A stretch of 64,000 bases of DNA from assembly GCA_016703625.1 (NCBI GenBank), contig JADJBP010000010.1:1-64000 (forward strand), written 5' to 3'. The position numbers were made by a program, and so were the translations under genes. This document shows positions 49,373 through 57,743 of this stretch, one piece after another. The stretch comes from Chitinophagaceae bacterium. GTDB taxonomy: Bacteria; Bacteroidota; Bacteroidia; Chitinophagales; Chitinophagaceae. The notes beneath the pieces are model-generated. The model was not told where the DNA came from, did no database searches, and saw only the letters and a list, made by a program, of their open reading frames with translations. Positions within the stretch are counted from its first letter, which is position 1. Each line of letters starts with the position of its first letter.

Positions 49373-50456
49373 ATTTCTTTCGTTTGATAAAGGAAAATTT
49401 TGAACTGGTGGGTACAATATTGCCAAACAGGAATCCCCAGGGCTTTAAGGGTTCAATGTGATCAAAAATAACTTTCAGGATGGCGATCAGCGGAATGGAA
49501 AGGAACATACCGGAAACGCCCCAGATGGCACCGCCAACCAGCACACCAATGATAGAGATCAGTGCGTTTATCTTTACACGTGATGCAACGATCTTTGGAA
49601 CAATGAAGTTGTTATCGATGAACTGGATGACGATGGTTACGATAAAGACCATGACCACGTAGATCATCGAATCCTTTGTTACAAAGGCAACGATCATGGG
49701 TAATATCGTACCGATGATACCGCCTAAATAAGGAATGATATTGAGTACGGCTGCCAGGATACCGAGAATAATGGCATAATCGATACCCAGCAGTAACAGT
49801 GCAGTTGCATTGAGTACTGCCATGATCATCATTTCAAAAACAAGTCCAACGAGGTAGCTCTGTATAATATTTTTTGAGTTCGATAAAACGGATACTACGG
49901 CATCATGATGTTCACTCCTGAAAAGCTTCCTTATAAATTCAAGCAGCAGCGATTTGTAGTAAAGGATCATGAACAGGTAAACCGGGATGAGTACCAGGGT
50001 TATGCTTATTTGCCCCAGTTGTGCCAGTGTTTCGCTGTTGGCATAACTGCTAATGGCATTGCTTTGTGTATCACTGAACCATTTATTGGTTTTTGACCTG
50101 CTGTAATTAAACTCCTGCGATACCCACTTCACAAACTGGTCACTGGCCTGGTCGAGTTTAATTTTGAATTGCGGGAAAGATTCAATGAATATGCTTAGCC
50201 TGGAATAAAAGATATACAGCAATATCAGCAAAATAACGAGCATGATCGAAACAACAATGGTGATGGCAATTATTTTGCTTATTTTTTTCCTGATCAAAAA
50301 ATTCACAAAGGGATTCAGCAGGATGGCGAAAACGGTAGCATAAACGATGGGGATAATGATATCCCGGCCAATATACATGACGTATACAAAAGCAAAAACG
50401 CTGATGAATATCAGCGCCGTTTTGGCATAAAAAGGTACTTTATAGGAATTGTCCAT
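49371..50456 (-). CDS. AI-2E family transporter (PerM/YdiK type)
   Basis: 361 residues with seven to eight TM helices: an N-terminal pair (YAKTALIFISVFAFVYVMY; IIIPIVYATVFAILLNPFVNF), a long periplasmic/cytoplasmic coil (about 85-150), and the family core SYLVGLVFEMMIMAVLNATA, IDYAIILGILAAVLNIIPYL and GGIIGTILPMIVAF. Family members are proposed permeases or Na+/H+ antiporters; transport of autoinducer-2 is not implied by homology alone. It overlaps the next upstream gene by 1 nt and ends the stress-protein run. Confidence 0.9.
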   Translation of the reverse strand: MDNSYKVPFYAKTALIFISVFAFVYVMYIGRDIIIPIVYATVFAILLNPFVNFLIRKKISKIIAITIVVSIMLVILLILLYIFYSRLSIFIESFPQFKIKLDQASDQFVKWVSQEFNYSRSKTNKWFSDTQSNAISSYANSETLAQLGQISITLVLIPVYLFMILYYKSLLLEFIRKLFRSEHHDAVVSVLSNSKNIIQSYLVGLVFEMMIMAVLNATALLLLGIDYAIILGILAAVLNIIPYLGGIIGTILPMIVAFVTKDSMIYVVMVFIVTIVIQFIDNNFIVPKIVASRVKINALISIIGVLVGGAIWGVSGMFLSIPLIAILKVIFDHIEPLKPWGFLFGNIVPTSSKFSFIKRKK

Positions 50457-50851
50457 TATGGGTTTACCGGTTCTTCCTTTCTTTTGAATAATTTATGTAA
50501 AAGGCTATTCCCGGTTGATTTTATGTCATCGGCATTTTTGATCACTTTATTGGCAACTGCCATTTCAAGGAAGATACCCAGTATTTTTTTAATCGGGTTA
50601 ATGGTATTCCCTATGACCAGTTTTTTGGCCAATATACCAGTGGTAAGCCCGATGGCTGCATTGAATACATCCACTTTCAGGTCGGGTGACCTGGCGGCGT
50701 CTTTGAGTGAGTTTTTGATCAGGTTGAAAGGTTTTAAACTTTCTGCTGTGTTTTTAATTGCTGCTTTCAGCATGACCAGTTCATTGGCCTGGCGGATCTC
50801 CAGTTCCAGTATAGCCCTTTTCAGATCTGCGGATGTTTGAATTGTTTGCAT
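50456..50851 (-). CDS. Conserved hypothetical protein, follows Holin-X protein
   Basis: 131 residues: an amphipathic N-terminal half (LKRAILELEIRQANELVMLK, coiled-coil-like), then VFNAAIGLTTGILAKKLVIG and a short basic tail (KLFKRKEEPVNP). It starts inside the 3' end of the Holin-X-type gene (31-nt overlap) and overlaps the transporter by 1 nt, so the three are translated together. Probably a membrane-associated accessory of that pair; function unknown. Confidence 0.75.
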   Translation of the reverse strand: MQTIQTSADLKRAILELEIRQANELVMLKAAIKNTAESLKPFNLIKNSLKDAARSPDLKVDVFNAAIGLTTGILAKKLVIGNTINPIKKILGIFLEMAVANKVIKNADDIKSTGNSLLHKLFKRKEEPVNP

Positions 50852-51198
50852 GATTGATATCCGTTAAGCAATTGCCTGATAACGGCATTGCTTACACGGG
50901 ATTTAATGAATGGATGAATGAGCAGTAATATGATCCCGGCTAATGCATAGCAGGCAGCAATCACGAGGAAACCATAATAGGTTTTGCCCAGCAATTCGCC
51001 CAGCCAAAGTGCAATGGCAATGTTTAGCGTGAACACAACGAGCGAAACAATAATGGTAAATAATGAATAGGTAACCATGGACGTAGTTACAGCAGCCGAT
51101 TTATCCACCACTTTCAGTTTAATGACATCCATGCCTGTCCTGCCATAAGCTTCTGCGCTTTCCAAAAGCGGTTCCATTAATGTTTGTTTGGTTTCCAT
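50821..51198 (-). CDS. Putative Holin-X superfamily membrane protein
   Basis: 125 residues with two TM helices (TYSLFTIIVSLVVFTLNIAIALWLG and YGFLVIAACYALAGIILLLI) after an amphipathic N-terminus (SAEAYGRTGMDVIKLKVVDK). This is the layout of the phage-holin-like DUF1469/Holin-X proteins, which are bacterial membrane proteins found in stress operons; lysis activity is not expected. In the middle of the small-protein run between ytxH and the AI-2E transporter. Confidence 0.75.
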   Translation of the reverse strand: METKQTLMEPLLESAEAYGRTGMDVIKLKVVDKSAAVTTSMVTYSLFTIIVSLVVFTLNIAIALWLGELLGKTYYGFLVIAACYALAGIILLLIHPFIKSRVSNAVIRQLLNGYQSCKQFKHPQI

Positions 51199-51282
51199 CT
51201 ATGTTTAATTTAAAAAAACAGCCGGGTGCAATGCCTCCGGCTGTTTCAATTTTTATTTCCGGTTAATATACTACAGGTTTGT

Positions 51283-51555
51283 TCAGCTTATTTTAAGCTT
51301 TTCAATAGCTGCCTTGCCATTGTCGGCAAATTCATTGGTCTTTTCTTTTACCAGGTCTGTTTCTTTTTTGAACTTGTCAACCATTTCCCCGAATTTCTCT
51401 TTCATGGAATCAGTCAGGTCATTGCTTTTGTCCCTGATCTTCTTCCTGGTATCGCTGCCTTTATCAGGTGCAAAAAGAATACCGAGTGCCCCGCCGATCG
51501 CTGCGCCTAAAAAGATCGCACCAATTACTTTTCCTGTGTTGTTTGAGTTTCCCAT
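51283..51555 (-). CDS. YtxH domain-containing protein
   Basis: 90 residues: an N-terminal TM with glycine zipper (VIGAIFLGAAIGGALGILFAP), then the basic KGSDTRKKIRDKS and a charged coiled coil (MKEKFGEMVDKFKKETDLVK). This is the typical YtxH layout, a general-stress membrane-anchored family of unknown mechanism. Confidence 0.88.
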   Translation of the reverse strand: MGNSNNTGKVIGAIFLGAAIGGALGILFAPDKGSDTRKKIRDKSNDLTDSMKEKFGEMVDKFKKETDLVKEKTNEFADNGKAAIEKLKIS

Positions 51556-51612
51556 GTTGTTTTAATTTTAAATTTATAATATTTTTTTTGTGTGAAGTGC
51601 TGTTAACCCGGC

Positions 51613-51765
51613 TCAGATCCTGCGTCCCTGGATGAGCCTGATCACTATAGCAATAACTGCGATCACTAAAAGTACATGGATAATGCCCCCGGCTGCAAAT
51701 CCTAAATAACCGATGGCCCATAAAATAATAAGGATCACGGCAATAGTGTATAATAAGTTTCCCAT
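51613..51765 (-). CDS. lmo0937 family small membrane protein
   Basis: 50 residues, MGNLLYTIAVILIILWAIGY followed by LGFAAGGIIHVLLVIAVIAI and the basic end RLIQGRRI. Two hydrophobic helices and the WxxGxxxxxxGxxIHxLLVIA pattern identify the small lmo0937/DUF5670 family, frequent beside YtxH and CsbD genes in Bacteroidota. Confidence 0.85.
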   Translation of the reverse strand: MGNLLYTIAVILIILWAIGYLGFAAGGIIHVLLVIAVIAIVIRLIQGRRI

Positions 51766-51778
51766 TTTGTTTGATTTA

Positions 51779-51937
51779 CTATTTGATTTTTAATATTGTT
51801 TCTTTATTTGTTCCGGTTTTTGTTCTTATGTTCACCGGTTGAGTAAAACTGTCTTTTTCCCCGGTCAGTTTCATGATCCACCAGGTATTTTTTGCAGGAA
51901 TCGCAAACAGATTAATATGGCTTTTTACATTTGGCAT
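51779..51937 (-). CDS. Possible small protein of 52 residues
   Basis: Open frame MPNVKSHINLFAIPAKNTWW to TNKETILKIK. Upstream the frame continues in sense (RYILNESKNHLNRGPEI) and, after one base shift, reaches MINARQVPG at 52009, so the real gene may be about 76 residues with an indel. It has no recognised family; retained because it fills the gap between csbD and lmo0937 on the same strand. Confidence 0.35.
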   Translation of the reverse strand: MPNVKSHINLFAIPAKNTWWIMKLTGEKDSFTQPVNIRTKTGTNKETILKIK

Positions 51938-52010
51938 AATTTCCGGACCCCTGTTTAAATGGTTCTTACTTTCATTTAGGATATATCTCCCGGTACCTGC
52001 CGCGCATTAA

Positions 52011-52199
52011 TCATAACTGTGATATAAGTATTTTGATCTCTGCCTTTGTTCTGCCTAATTTTGTTTGCAGCCTGTTCAGCAATTCTTCCTGTTTTCCTTC
52101 GGACAACAGCAGATCACTTTCTGTAAGCATACCGAATTTCAGTTTTAATTTTTCCTTGATCTCTGCCCAGTTATCTTTTAATTCTGCCAAATTCTCCAT
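52011..52199 (-). CDS. CsbD family stress-response protein
   Basis: 62 residues, hydrophilic and helical: LKDNWAEIKEKLKLKFGMLT, ESDLLLSEGKQEELLNRLQT, KLGRTKAEIKILI. The Wxe.Kgklk..fg.lTd.Dl.. pattern is the CsbD signature. CsbD proteins are general-stress proteins of unknown biochemical role. It is the first gene after shared-motif promoter site c and probably heads the run down to the AI-2E transporter. Confidence 0.88.
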   Translation of the reverse strand: MENLAELKDNWAEIKEKLKLKFGMLTESDLLLSEGKQEELLNRLQTKLGRTKAEIKILISQL

Positions 52200-52235
52200 G
52201 CATTACATTTTTAATTACTTAAAACTTTGGTTCAA

Positions 52236-52301
52236 CAAAGATGCAGTTTCATTCAATTTTAATTGTTACAGAACCCTTGGAAAGATTTATATGATTCACA
52301 C
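52236..52301 (-). promoter_or_regulatory. Shared-motif promoter, site c (csbD)
   Basis: Minus strand: motif GTGTGAATCATATAAATCTT (from 52301), then a -7 box CATCTTTG (52236-52243) starting exactly 58 nt later. The csbD ATG follows 37 nt after the box. Confidence 0.72.
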
Positions 52302-52327
52302 ATTCAGTATCCAGTATCTGGAACCGT

Positions 52328-53224
52328 TTATTTAATGCTGTCTTTAATAATACTTTCTTTTACATTTTTAATGCTTTCAGCAGGGGCTGTATTTTTTTTC
52401 TTTTTTGCATCTGCTTTCTTTTTTGCATCAGCTGCTTTTTTTGCATCAGCTGCTTTTTTGACATCAGCCTTTTTCTGTTTCTTAAAGTATCCCCTTAATA
52501 AAAAACTGTTCTTAACGGCATCCATGTTATCACTCAATCCTTTTGTTCCGCTCTGGAGATTCGACATGGTAGTATCAAGTTTGGCACCCAATCCGCCATC
52601 ATTGAGATTGGTAGTGAACTGTGCAAATTCATTGGTACTCGTTTGCAGGTTGGTCATAGTACTTTTCAAACTGTTTGAAAAGCCTTCATCATCAAGTAAT
52701 TTATTCAGCACACCGTTGCCATTGTTCATTTTATAACTGAACTGGGCAAGTTGAGCTGTAATGACACCGGCATTGTCTACACTTCCTTTTAAACTGCTCA
52801 TGATATCCGCCATTTCTATAGGGTTTGTAGATTCGATCATTTCATTTTCGGTAACGGTTACTGTACTGCCGGCTCCCGGGGTTATGGTCAGCACTTTATC
52901 GCCCATTAAGCCGTCTGAACCAATACTGGCAGTTGCATCTGTTTTAATGAACTGCTGTACTTCATCCCTGATCACCAGGGTTACCCGTACCGAAGAATCA
53001 GTGACCAGTTCAATGTCATCTACCGTACCGATATTGATACCTGAGAAACGGACATTGTTGCCCACCTGTAACCCGCTTACCGTTTTAAAAACAGTTTTTA
53101 AATGAAAAGTGGAGCCAAATAAATTTTGCTGTTTACCTACAAAGAAAATGGTAATGGCAAAAACAGCCAATCCAATGATAATGAACATGCCCAGTTTCCA
53201 GGTATATCCTGATTCGTTTTTCAT
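52328..53224 (-). CDS. mlaD: MlaD-type MCE domain protein
   Basis: 298 residues: an N-terminal TM (LGMFIIIGLAVFAITIFFVG), one MCE domain, about 38-118 (FKTVSGLQVGNNVRFSGINI, GSDGLMGDKVLTITPG), a long helical region, about 140-240, and a low-complexity basic tail (KKADVKKAADAKKAADAKKK). MlaD-type proteins form periplasmic hexamers that ferry phospholipids between membranes. Downstream of mlaF in an mlaE-mlaF-mlaD operon. The Lys/Ala/Asp repeat tail is unusual and could bind anionic lipids or the cell wall (inference). Confidence 0.85.
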   Translation of the reverse strand: MKNESGYTWKLGMFIIIGLAVFAITIFFVGKQQNLFGSTFHLKTVFKTVSGLQVGNNVRFSGINIGTVDDIELVTDSSVRVTLVIRDEVQQFIKTDATASIGSDGLMGDKVLTITPGAGSTVTVTENEMIESTNPIEMADIMSSLKGSVDNAGVITAQLAQFSYKMNNGNGVLNKLLDDEGFSNSLKSTMTNLQTSTNEFAQFTTNLNDGGLGAKLDTTMSNLQSGTKGLSDNMDAVKNSFLLRGYFKKQKKADVKKAADAKKAADAKKKADAKKKKNTAPAESIKNVKESIIKDSIK

Positions 53225-53242
53225 ATTGTAACGTTTAAATAA

Positions 53243-54019
53243 TTAAATAAAAAAAGAACGCACCCATTCGTCTTCACTTTTTTCCAACTCCTCATACGTG
53301 CCTTCTGCCTCTATGACTCCTTCTTTTAAAATGACCAGCCTGTCGCCGGTTAATTTGGCACAGGCCATATCATGTGTAATGATGATGGAAGAGGTCTTGT
53401 TTTTTTTCTGGATGGACAGGATCAGTTCGCTGATCTCCCGGGAAGTGATGGTATCCAGGCCGGTGGTAGGTTCATCATACAGGATGATCTCAGGTTTTAA
53501 AATAAGGGTACGTGCCAGCCCGATCCGTTTACGCATACCACCGGATAATTCAGACGGCATTTTTTCCAATGCTTCCTCCAATCCTACATTTTCCAGGGCC
53601 TCTGTTACGGCGTTTTTCACTTCACTGGCCAGAAGATCTTTTGAATGCCGCTTTAAGGGGAATTCCAGGTTCTGCCTTACCGTCATCGAATCATATAATG
53701 CTGAATTCTGAAACAGGAATCCAATTCGTATCCTAACTTCATTCAGTTGTTTACTATCCAAACCGGACAGGTCTTTCTCAAATACTTTAATATCACCCGC
53801 GTCTGCTTTTACCAATCCGACCAGGCATTTTATCAATATGGATTTACCTGAACCGGATTTGCCCAGCACAACCAGGTTCTCACCTTTGTTCACATGCAGG
53901 TCTACCCCCTGTAATACATCATGGTCACCAAAAGATTTTTTTAATCCTTTAATATCAATTACCGGTGCTGTATTTTCAGCAACCGGCACCTTTTCGATAT
54001 TTATTTCTTCTGTTATCAT
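53243..54019 (-). CDS. mlaF: MlaF-type ABC transporter ATPase
   Basis: 258 residues. Walker A GKSGSGKSILIKCLVG, Q-loop FLFQNSALYDSMTVRQNL, signature LSGGMRKRIGLARTL, Walker B ILYDEPTTGLD, and the H-loop IIITHDM. The SGGMRKR form is typical of MlaF. It powers the MlaE permease in inner-membrane lipid transport. It starts 6 nt after the mlaE stop and is followed after 18 nt by mlaD. Confidence 0.9.
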   Translation of the reverse strand: MITEEINIEKVPVAENTAPVIDIKGLKKSFGDHDVLQGVDLHVNKGENLVVLGKSGSGKSILIKCLVGLVKADAGDIKVFEKDLSGLDSKQLNEVRIRIGFLFQNSALYDSMTVRQNLEFPLKRHSKDLLASEVKNAVTEALENVGLEEALEKMPSELSGGMRKRIGLARTLILKPEIILYDEPTTGLDTITSREISELILSIQKKNKTSSIIITHDMACAKLTGDRLVILKEGVIEAEGTYEELEKSEDEWVRSFFI

Positions 54020-54025
54020 TTTTTA

Positions 54026-54468
54026 TTAGAAAAATAAGTCTGTTATCTGCACGCGTTACCACCAGGTATTTATAGGGGTTGATCCCCGATACTTCCATGG
54101 CATCGATCTGTTCGGTCACTTTCATTGAACCCAGTTCAGCTCCAATTCCCGATGCAATTTTACCGGCACATATCAATGCGGTGATCACCGGTGCAATTTC
54201 ACGGATCAGGGATAAGGCTACCATCCCGGGCAACCAGGATTCGGCACCAAACTCTGCCAGGGGTGGGCCTTGACTGTAATGTAAGCACCAGGCCCATGAT
54301 AAAACCGGTTATGCCTACCAGTGGCAGTGATTTGTATCCGATCACATAGCACTGCCTGATGAATTCCTTGAATTCAAACGGCCAGGTAAACAGCTCTTTA
54401 AAAAACCTTGCAGTAAACAATGTTACATGCGTGGTGTCATTAAAAATATTTTTTAGATAGAGTACCAA
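54026..54468 (-). pseudogene. mlaE: MlaE-type permease with internal deletion and frameshift
   Basis: MlaE permeases are about 245 residues; here only the first 130 or so and the last 8 are present. The N-terminal part (WPFEFKEFIRQCYVIGYKSL, LVGITGFIMGLVLTLQSRPT) joins, after removing one C at about 54265-54268, to AEFGAESWLPGMVALSLIRE, IAPVITALICAGKIASGIGA and ISGINPYKYLVVTR-type sequence (VSGINPYKYLVVTR). Immediately after LVVTR the DNA reads, one frame off, VQITDLFF and stop (54026), which is the usual MlaE C-terminus. About 110 codons are missing at about 54050. Either a true deletion inactivating the lipid importer or an assembly collapse. Confidence 0.8.
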
Positions 54469-54568
54469 ATTTTAAATTTTTTTTACAGGCCGGTTATTCA
54501 TCCAGAATTTTTTTTGGAATAGGGTTTAATGCTGATCACCGGCATGTATTTATAATGATGCTGATGTA

Positions 54569-54826
54569 TCAGCGGGTGCCTGTTATTAATATAAATTTTC
54601 CGACTGCAGGTTCCGGGTATTGATGGATAAAAAACGGGTCACCGGTTTTTTGTAACGGGAATAATGGATCTTCCGGGAATCCGTAACTTTTATGTCCGGG
54701 GCCTGGTTTGCCGGTATTCGTTTCCACTTTTTCGGGAGGGGTTGAAAAGCCCGGGAAGAAAAAGAGCATGATCACTGCCATGATCTGCAGTGAATATACA
54801 AGGCTGAATTTTTTTAAAAGCTTCAT
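54569..54826 (-). CDS. Hypothetical small exported protein
   Basis: 85 residues with a hydrophobic N-terminus (FSLVYSLQIMAVIMLFFFPG) followed by a Pro/Gly-rich hydrophilic part (PEKVETNTGKPGPGHKSYGF, PEDPLFPLQ). No family recognised. It lies alone between mlaE and the Thivi_2564 gene; an open frame on the opposite strand overlaps it but looks less protein-like. Confidence 0.4.
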   Translation of the reverse strand: MKLLKKFSLVYSLQIMAVIMLFFFPGFSTPPEKVETNTGKPGPGHKSYGFPEDPLFPLQKTGDPFFIHQYPEPAVGKFILITGTR

Positions 54827-54892
54827 TTTATTTGTTGCTTACGGATTCATTTCCGGTACTTACCGGCATTTTTACATTTCGGGTATTCCCGG

Positions 54893-55078
54893 TTACACTT
54901 TCAAACCTTTTATTGAATCTAACAGCCCGAAAGCCTGCAACAACCAGATGATGAGTACGATAACCACCACCACATTCAGAATGCTTTTGATCTTGCGGTC
55001 CATGGGAATGTACGTATTTACCAGCCAGAGTATAACACCTACAACAACCAGTACGAGTAAAATAGTAAGTAATGACAT
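54893..55078 (-). CDS. Thivi_2564 family small membrane protein
   Basis: 61 residues from ATG 55078 (MSLLTILLVLVVVGVILWLV; then NTYIPMDRKIKSILNVVVVI). Two TM helices separated by a NTYIPMDxKIKxILN loop, the hallmark of this small family. The longer frame from 55141 is rejected because the shared promoter motif lies there. Site d drives it. Confidence 0.85.
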   Translation of the reverse strand: MSLLTILLVLVVVGVILWLVNTYIPMDRKIKSILNVVVVIVLIIWLLQAFGLLDSIKGLKV

Positions 55079-55103
55079 ATGAATGATTTTAATTTGATTC
55101 AGG

Positions 55104-55169
55104 CAAAGGTGACGAGTAATTACCATTTGTGTGTTATACAACTCTTTATAAAAGTTGTATCATTCACAC
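55104..55169 (-). promoter_or_regulatory. Shared-motif promoter, site d (Thivi_2564 gene)
   Basis: Minus strand: motif GTGTGAATGATACAACTTTT (from 55169) and a -7 box CACCTTTG (55104-55111) exactly 58 nt downstream. A plus-strand near-copy GTGTGTTATACAACT (about 55130-55144) faces it, giving an imperfect inverted repeat of about 40 bp. Confidence 0.75.
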
Positions 55170-55206
55170 CTGTACTTTTTTTATTAAACATATGATATTA
55201 TCACAT

Positions 55207-55272
55207 GTGGTAATAACATAACAAATAGAAGATTTTATATAACAGATAACAGTACACGATAAGTGAACTTTG
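55207..55272 (+). promoter_or_regulatory. Shared-motif promoter, site e (ice-binding-domain lipoprotein)
   Basis: The -7 box GAACTTTG (55265-55272) has, exactly 58 nt upstream, GTGGTAATAACATAACAAAT (from 55207). This keeps GTG and AATnA and, in register, ATAAC. It is degenerate at three core positions, but the spacing is the same as at the other sites. Confidence 0.45.
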
Positions 55273-55315
55273 CGAAATAATTAACAAGACAAATAAAATT
55301 CTAAAAACAAAACCT

Positions 55316-57652
55316 ATGAAAACAAACAAAAAATTAATATTGATAACCGCATTCGCAGCAATCTCTTTCGCCGCGTTTTTAGGCGGTTGCAAAAAGGATG
55401 ATTACGTTGAGGTTGACGCGGTATGCCCCCTCGTGTTAACAACCGACCCGGCTGACGGAGCCACCAATGTAGCACTGGATAAAGTGATCACCATAACTTT
55501 TAATGAAGAGATGAATCCTGCCACCATCACGCAGGCATCCATCCTGTTAAACGGGGTGTCAACCATTGCAGGAACGGTTACGTCTAACGGCAATACGGCT
55601 TATTTTACACCAACAGCCCCATTAACGGCCAACACGACCTATACCGGCAGGGTTACAACTGCTGTTAAGGATATAAACGGTAATTCACTGCAGGCTGATT
55701 ATGTATGGACCTTCAGTACAGGTTCTACCATATCGCCCGTTGTAATTGCTACCGATCCGGCAAACACACAAACAGGTGTCCCCATCAATAAGACCCTGTC
55801 TGCTACCTTTAATATGGCCATGGATCCATTAACCATTAACACAACTACATTTAAGGTAATGCAGGGAACAACCCCGGTTACCGGAGCAGTTGCTTACGGT
55901 GTTGGTAATACGGCATACTTTATTCCGGCAGGTCCACTGCTGCTGAATACAGTTTATACGGCTACCATTACAACCGGTGCAAAAAATACAATTGGAACTC
56001 CTATGGCTGCCAATTATACCTGGACATTTACGACCGGTTCACTTGCAGCACCTACGGTAATTTCAACCGATCCGGCAAATAATGCCACCGGGGTAGCGCT
56101 TAATAAAACAATCACTGCAATATTTAGTGAAGTGATGAACCCGTTAACCATTAATGCAACAACCTTTACGGTAAAGCAGGGCTTAACGGTAGTAACAGGT
56201 GTAGTAACTTATACCGGCACAGTTGCCTCTTTTAAACCTACAGTTAATCTTTTACCAAATACAGTTTATACAGCTACCATTACTACAGGGGCACAGAACC
56301 TGGCAGGTACCGGGTTGGCCAATAACTATGTATGGACATTTACTACCGGCAACGCAGTTAATCCTATAGTCATTTCCACAGATCCTGTAAACAATGCAAC
56401 AGGTGTAGCACTTAATAAAATAGTTACGGCAACATTCAATATGGTGATGGATCCGTTAACGATTAATGCCACAACATTTACCATTATGCAGGGAACAACC
56501 CCGGTTTTGGGCGTTGTTACATACAGCGGTTCTACTGCTTCTTTTGCAGCTGCAGTTCCTTTTACCGCTAATTTACCGTATACGGCCACCATTACCACCG
56601 GGGCTAAAAGCCTGGCCGGTACACCATTGGCAAGTAATTATGTATGGACATTCACTACCGGAAACAATTTAGCACCACTGGTTATTTCAACCGACCCGGT
56701 TGATAATGCCATCAGTGTTCCGCTTAACAAAGTAGTAACCGCCACGTTCAATATGGCGATGAATCCGGCAACCATTAATTTTGCAACGTTTACTTTATAT
56801 AATGGTGCAATACCCGTAGCCGGAACAGTTAGTTACATAGGTAACACAGCATCGTTTACACCTACCGGTAATCTTTTACCAAACACTGATTATATCGCCA
56901 CGATCACTACCGGGGCAAGGAATGTTGCCGGTACTCCTTTGGCAACTAATTATGTCTGGAACTTTACCACCAATACTTCTATAAACCCCGGCCCGGTTGT
57001 TCTTAACACAGCAGCGCGTTTCGGGATCCTGGCAGGAGTAGGGGTAAGCAACAATGCAGGCTTCAGTGTTATCAATAACATGGATGTAGGTATCTATCCG
57101 GGTGTGCGTTCTTCTGTAACCGGGTTTCCCCCGGCAATCATTGTTAACGGAGCGATCTATGCTTCTGATGACATTGCACCTCCGGGAACACCAGCCATGT
57201 TACTACAGGCAAAAACCGATCTTACCAATGCATATCTTGCTGCAGAAGCAGCCGTTTCTCCGGCACCGGTAACCGTTTCAGGCGACCTGGGTGGTTTAAC
57301 ACTTGCACCGGGTATTTATAAATCAACTTCAACACTGGCAATAGGTAACGGTAATCTTACCCTTGACGCACAAGGCAATCCAAATGCTTTTTGGATATTC
57401 CAGATCGCATCCGGCTTTACCACAGTAGGTGGTGCAGGGGGCAGTGTTATTCTTATCGGTGGTGCCCAGGCTAAAAACGTTTATTGGCAAACAGGGTCAT
57501 CAGCAGTCATTGGAGATTATACTTCATTCCAGGGAAACATCCTGGCCTTAACATCAATCACCATGAACTCACATGCTACAGCCATTGGCCGTATGCTTGC
57601 CAGGAACGGTGCAGTAGTTATGACACATACAAATATTATAAACAAGCCTTAA
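55316..57652 (+). CDS. Lipoprotein with five SbsA-type Ig-like repeats and an ice-binding (DUF3494) domain
   Basis: 778 residues. Lipobox FLGGCKKD (Cys about 25); five tandem Big_5/SbsA Ig-like domains of about 103 residues (repeated TDPA(D/N)xATxVxLxKxxxxxFxxxMxPxT, ending VWTFxTG), about 38-555; then a DUF3494 ice-binding-like beta-helix, about 565-778 (ARFGILAGVGVSNNAGFSVI, GNLTLDAQGNPNAFWIFQIA, IGRMLARNGAVVMTHTNII). DUF3494 proteins include ice-binding proteins but also surface adhesins; the Ig-repeat stalk and lipid anchor suggest an exposed adhesin-like arrangement. Transcribed divergently from the Thivi_2564 gene. Confidence 0.88.
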   Translation: MKTNKKLILITAFAAISFAAFLGGCKKDDYVEVDAVCPLVLTTDPADGATNVALDKVITITFNEEMNPATITQASILLNGVSTIAGTVTSNGNTAYFTPTAPLTANTTYTGRVTTAVKDINGNSLQADYVWTFSTGSTISPVVIATDPANTQTGVPINKTLSATFNMAMDPLTINTTTFKVMQGTTPVTGAVAYGVGNTAYFIPAGPLLLNTVYTATITTGAKNTIGTPMAANYTWTFTTGSLAAPTVISTDPANNATGVALNKTITAIFSEVMNPLTINATTFTVKQGLTVVTGVVTYTGTVASFKPTVNLLPNTVYTATITTGAQNLAGTGLANNYVWTFTTGNAVNPIVISTDPVNNATGVALNKIVTATFNMVMDPLTINATTFTIMQGTTPVLGVVTYSGSTASFAAAVPFTANLPYTATITTGAKSLAGTPLASNYVWTFTTGNNLAPLVISTDPVDNAISVPLNKVVTATFNMAMNPATINFATFTLYNGAIPVAGTVSYIGNTASFTPTGNLLPNTDYIATITTGARNVAGTPLATNYVWNFTTNTSINPGPVVLNTAARFGILAGVGVSNNAGFSVINNMDVGIYPGVRSSVTGFPPAIIVNGAIYASDDIAPPGTPAMLLQAKTDLTNAYLAAEAAVSPAPVTVSGDLGGLTLAPGIYKSTSTLAIGNGNLTLDAQGNPNAFWIFQIASGFTTVGGAGGSVILIGGAQAKNVYWQTGSSAVIGDYTSFQGNILALTSITMNSHATAIGRMLARNGAVVMTHTNIINKP

Positions 57653-57743
57653 AACAAAAAATAATTATTAAATTTAATAATAAATTTAAAAGGGATCACG
57701 CAAAGCGTGGTCCACTTACAACCTGCTGGCAAAAGGCCTTATT

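Noticed and set aside
49371..50456. AI-2E transporter as evidence of quorum sensing
   Set aside because: The family name is historical; no luxS or lsr-type gene is present and the neighbours are stress/envelope genes.
50821..51198. Holin-like protein as part of a prophage
   Set aside because: No other phage gene is present; Holin-X proteins are common chromosomal stress-operon members.
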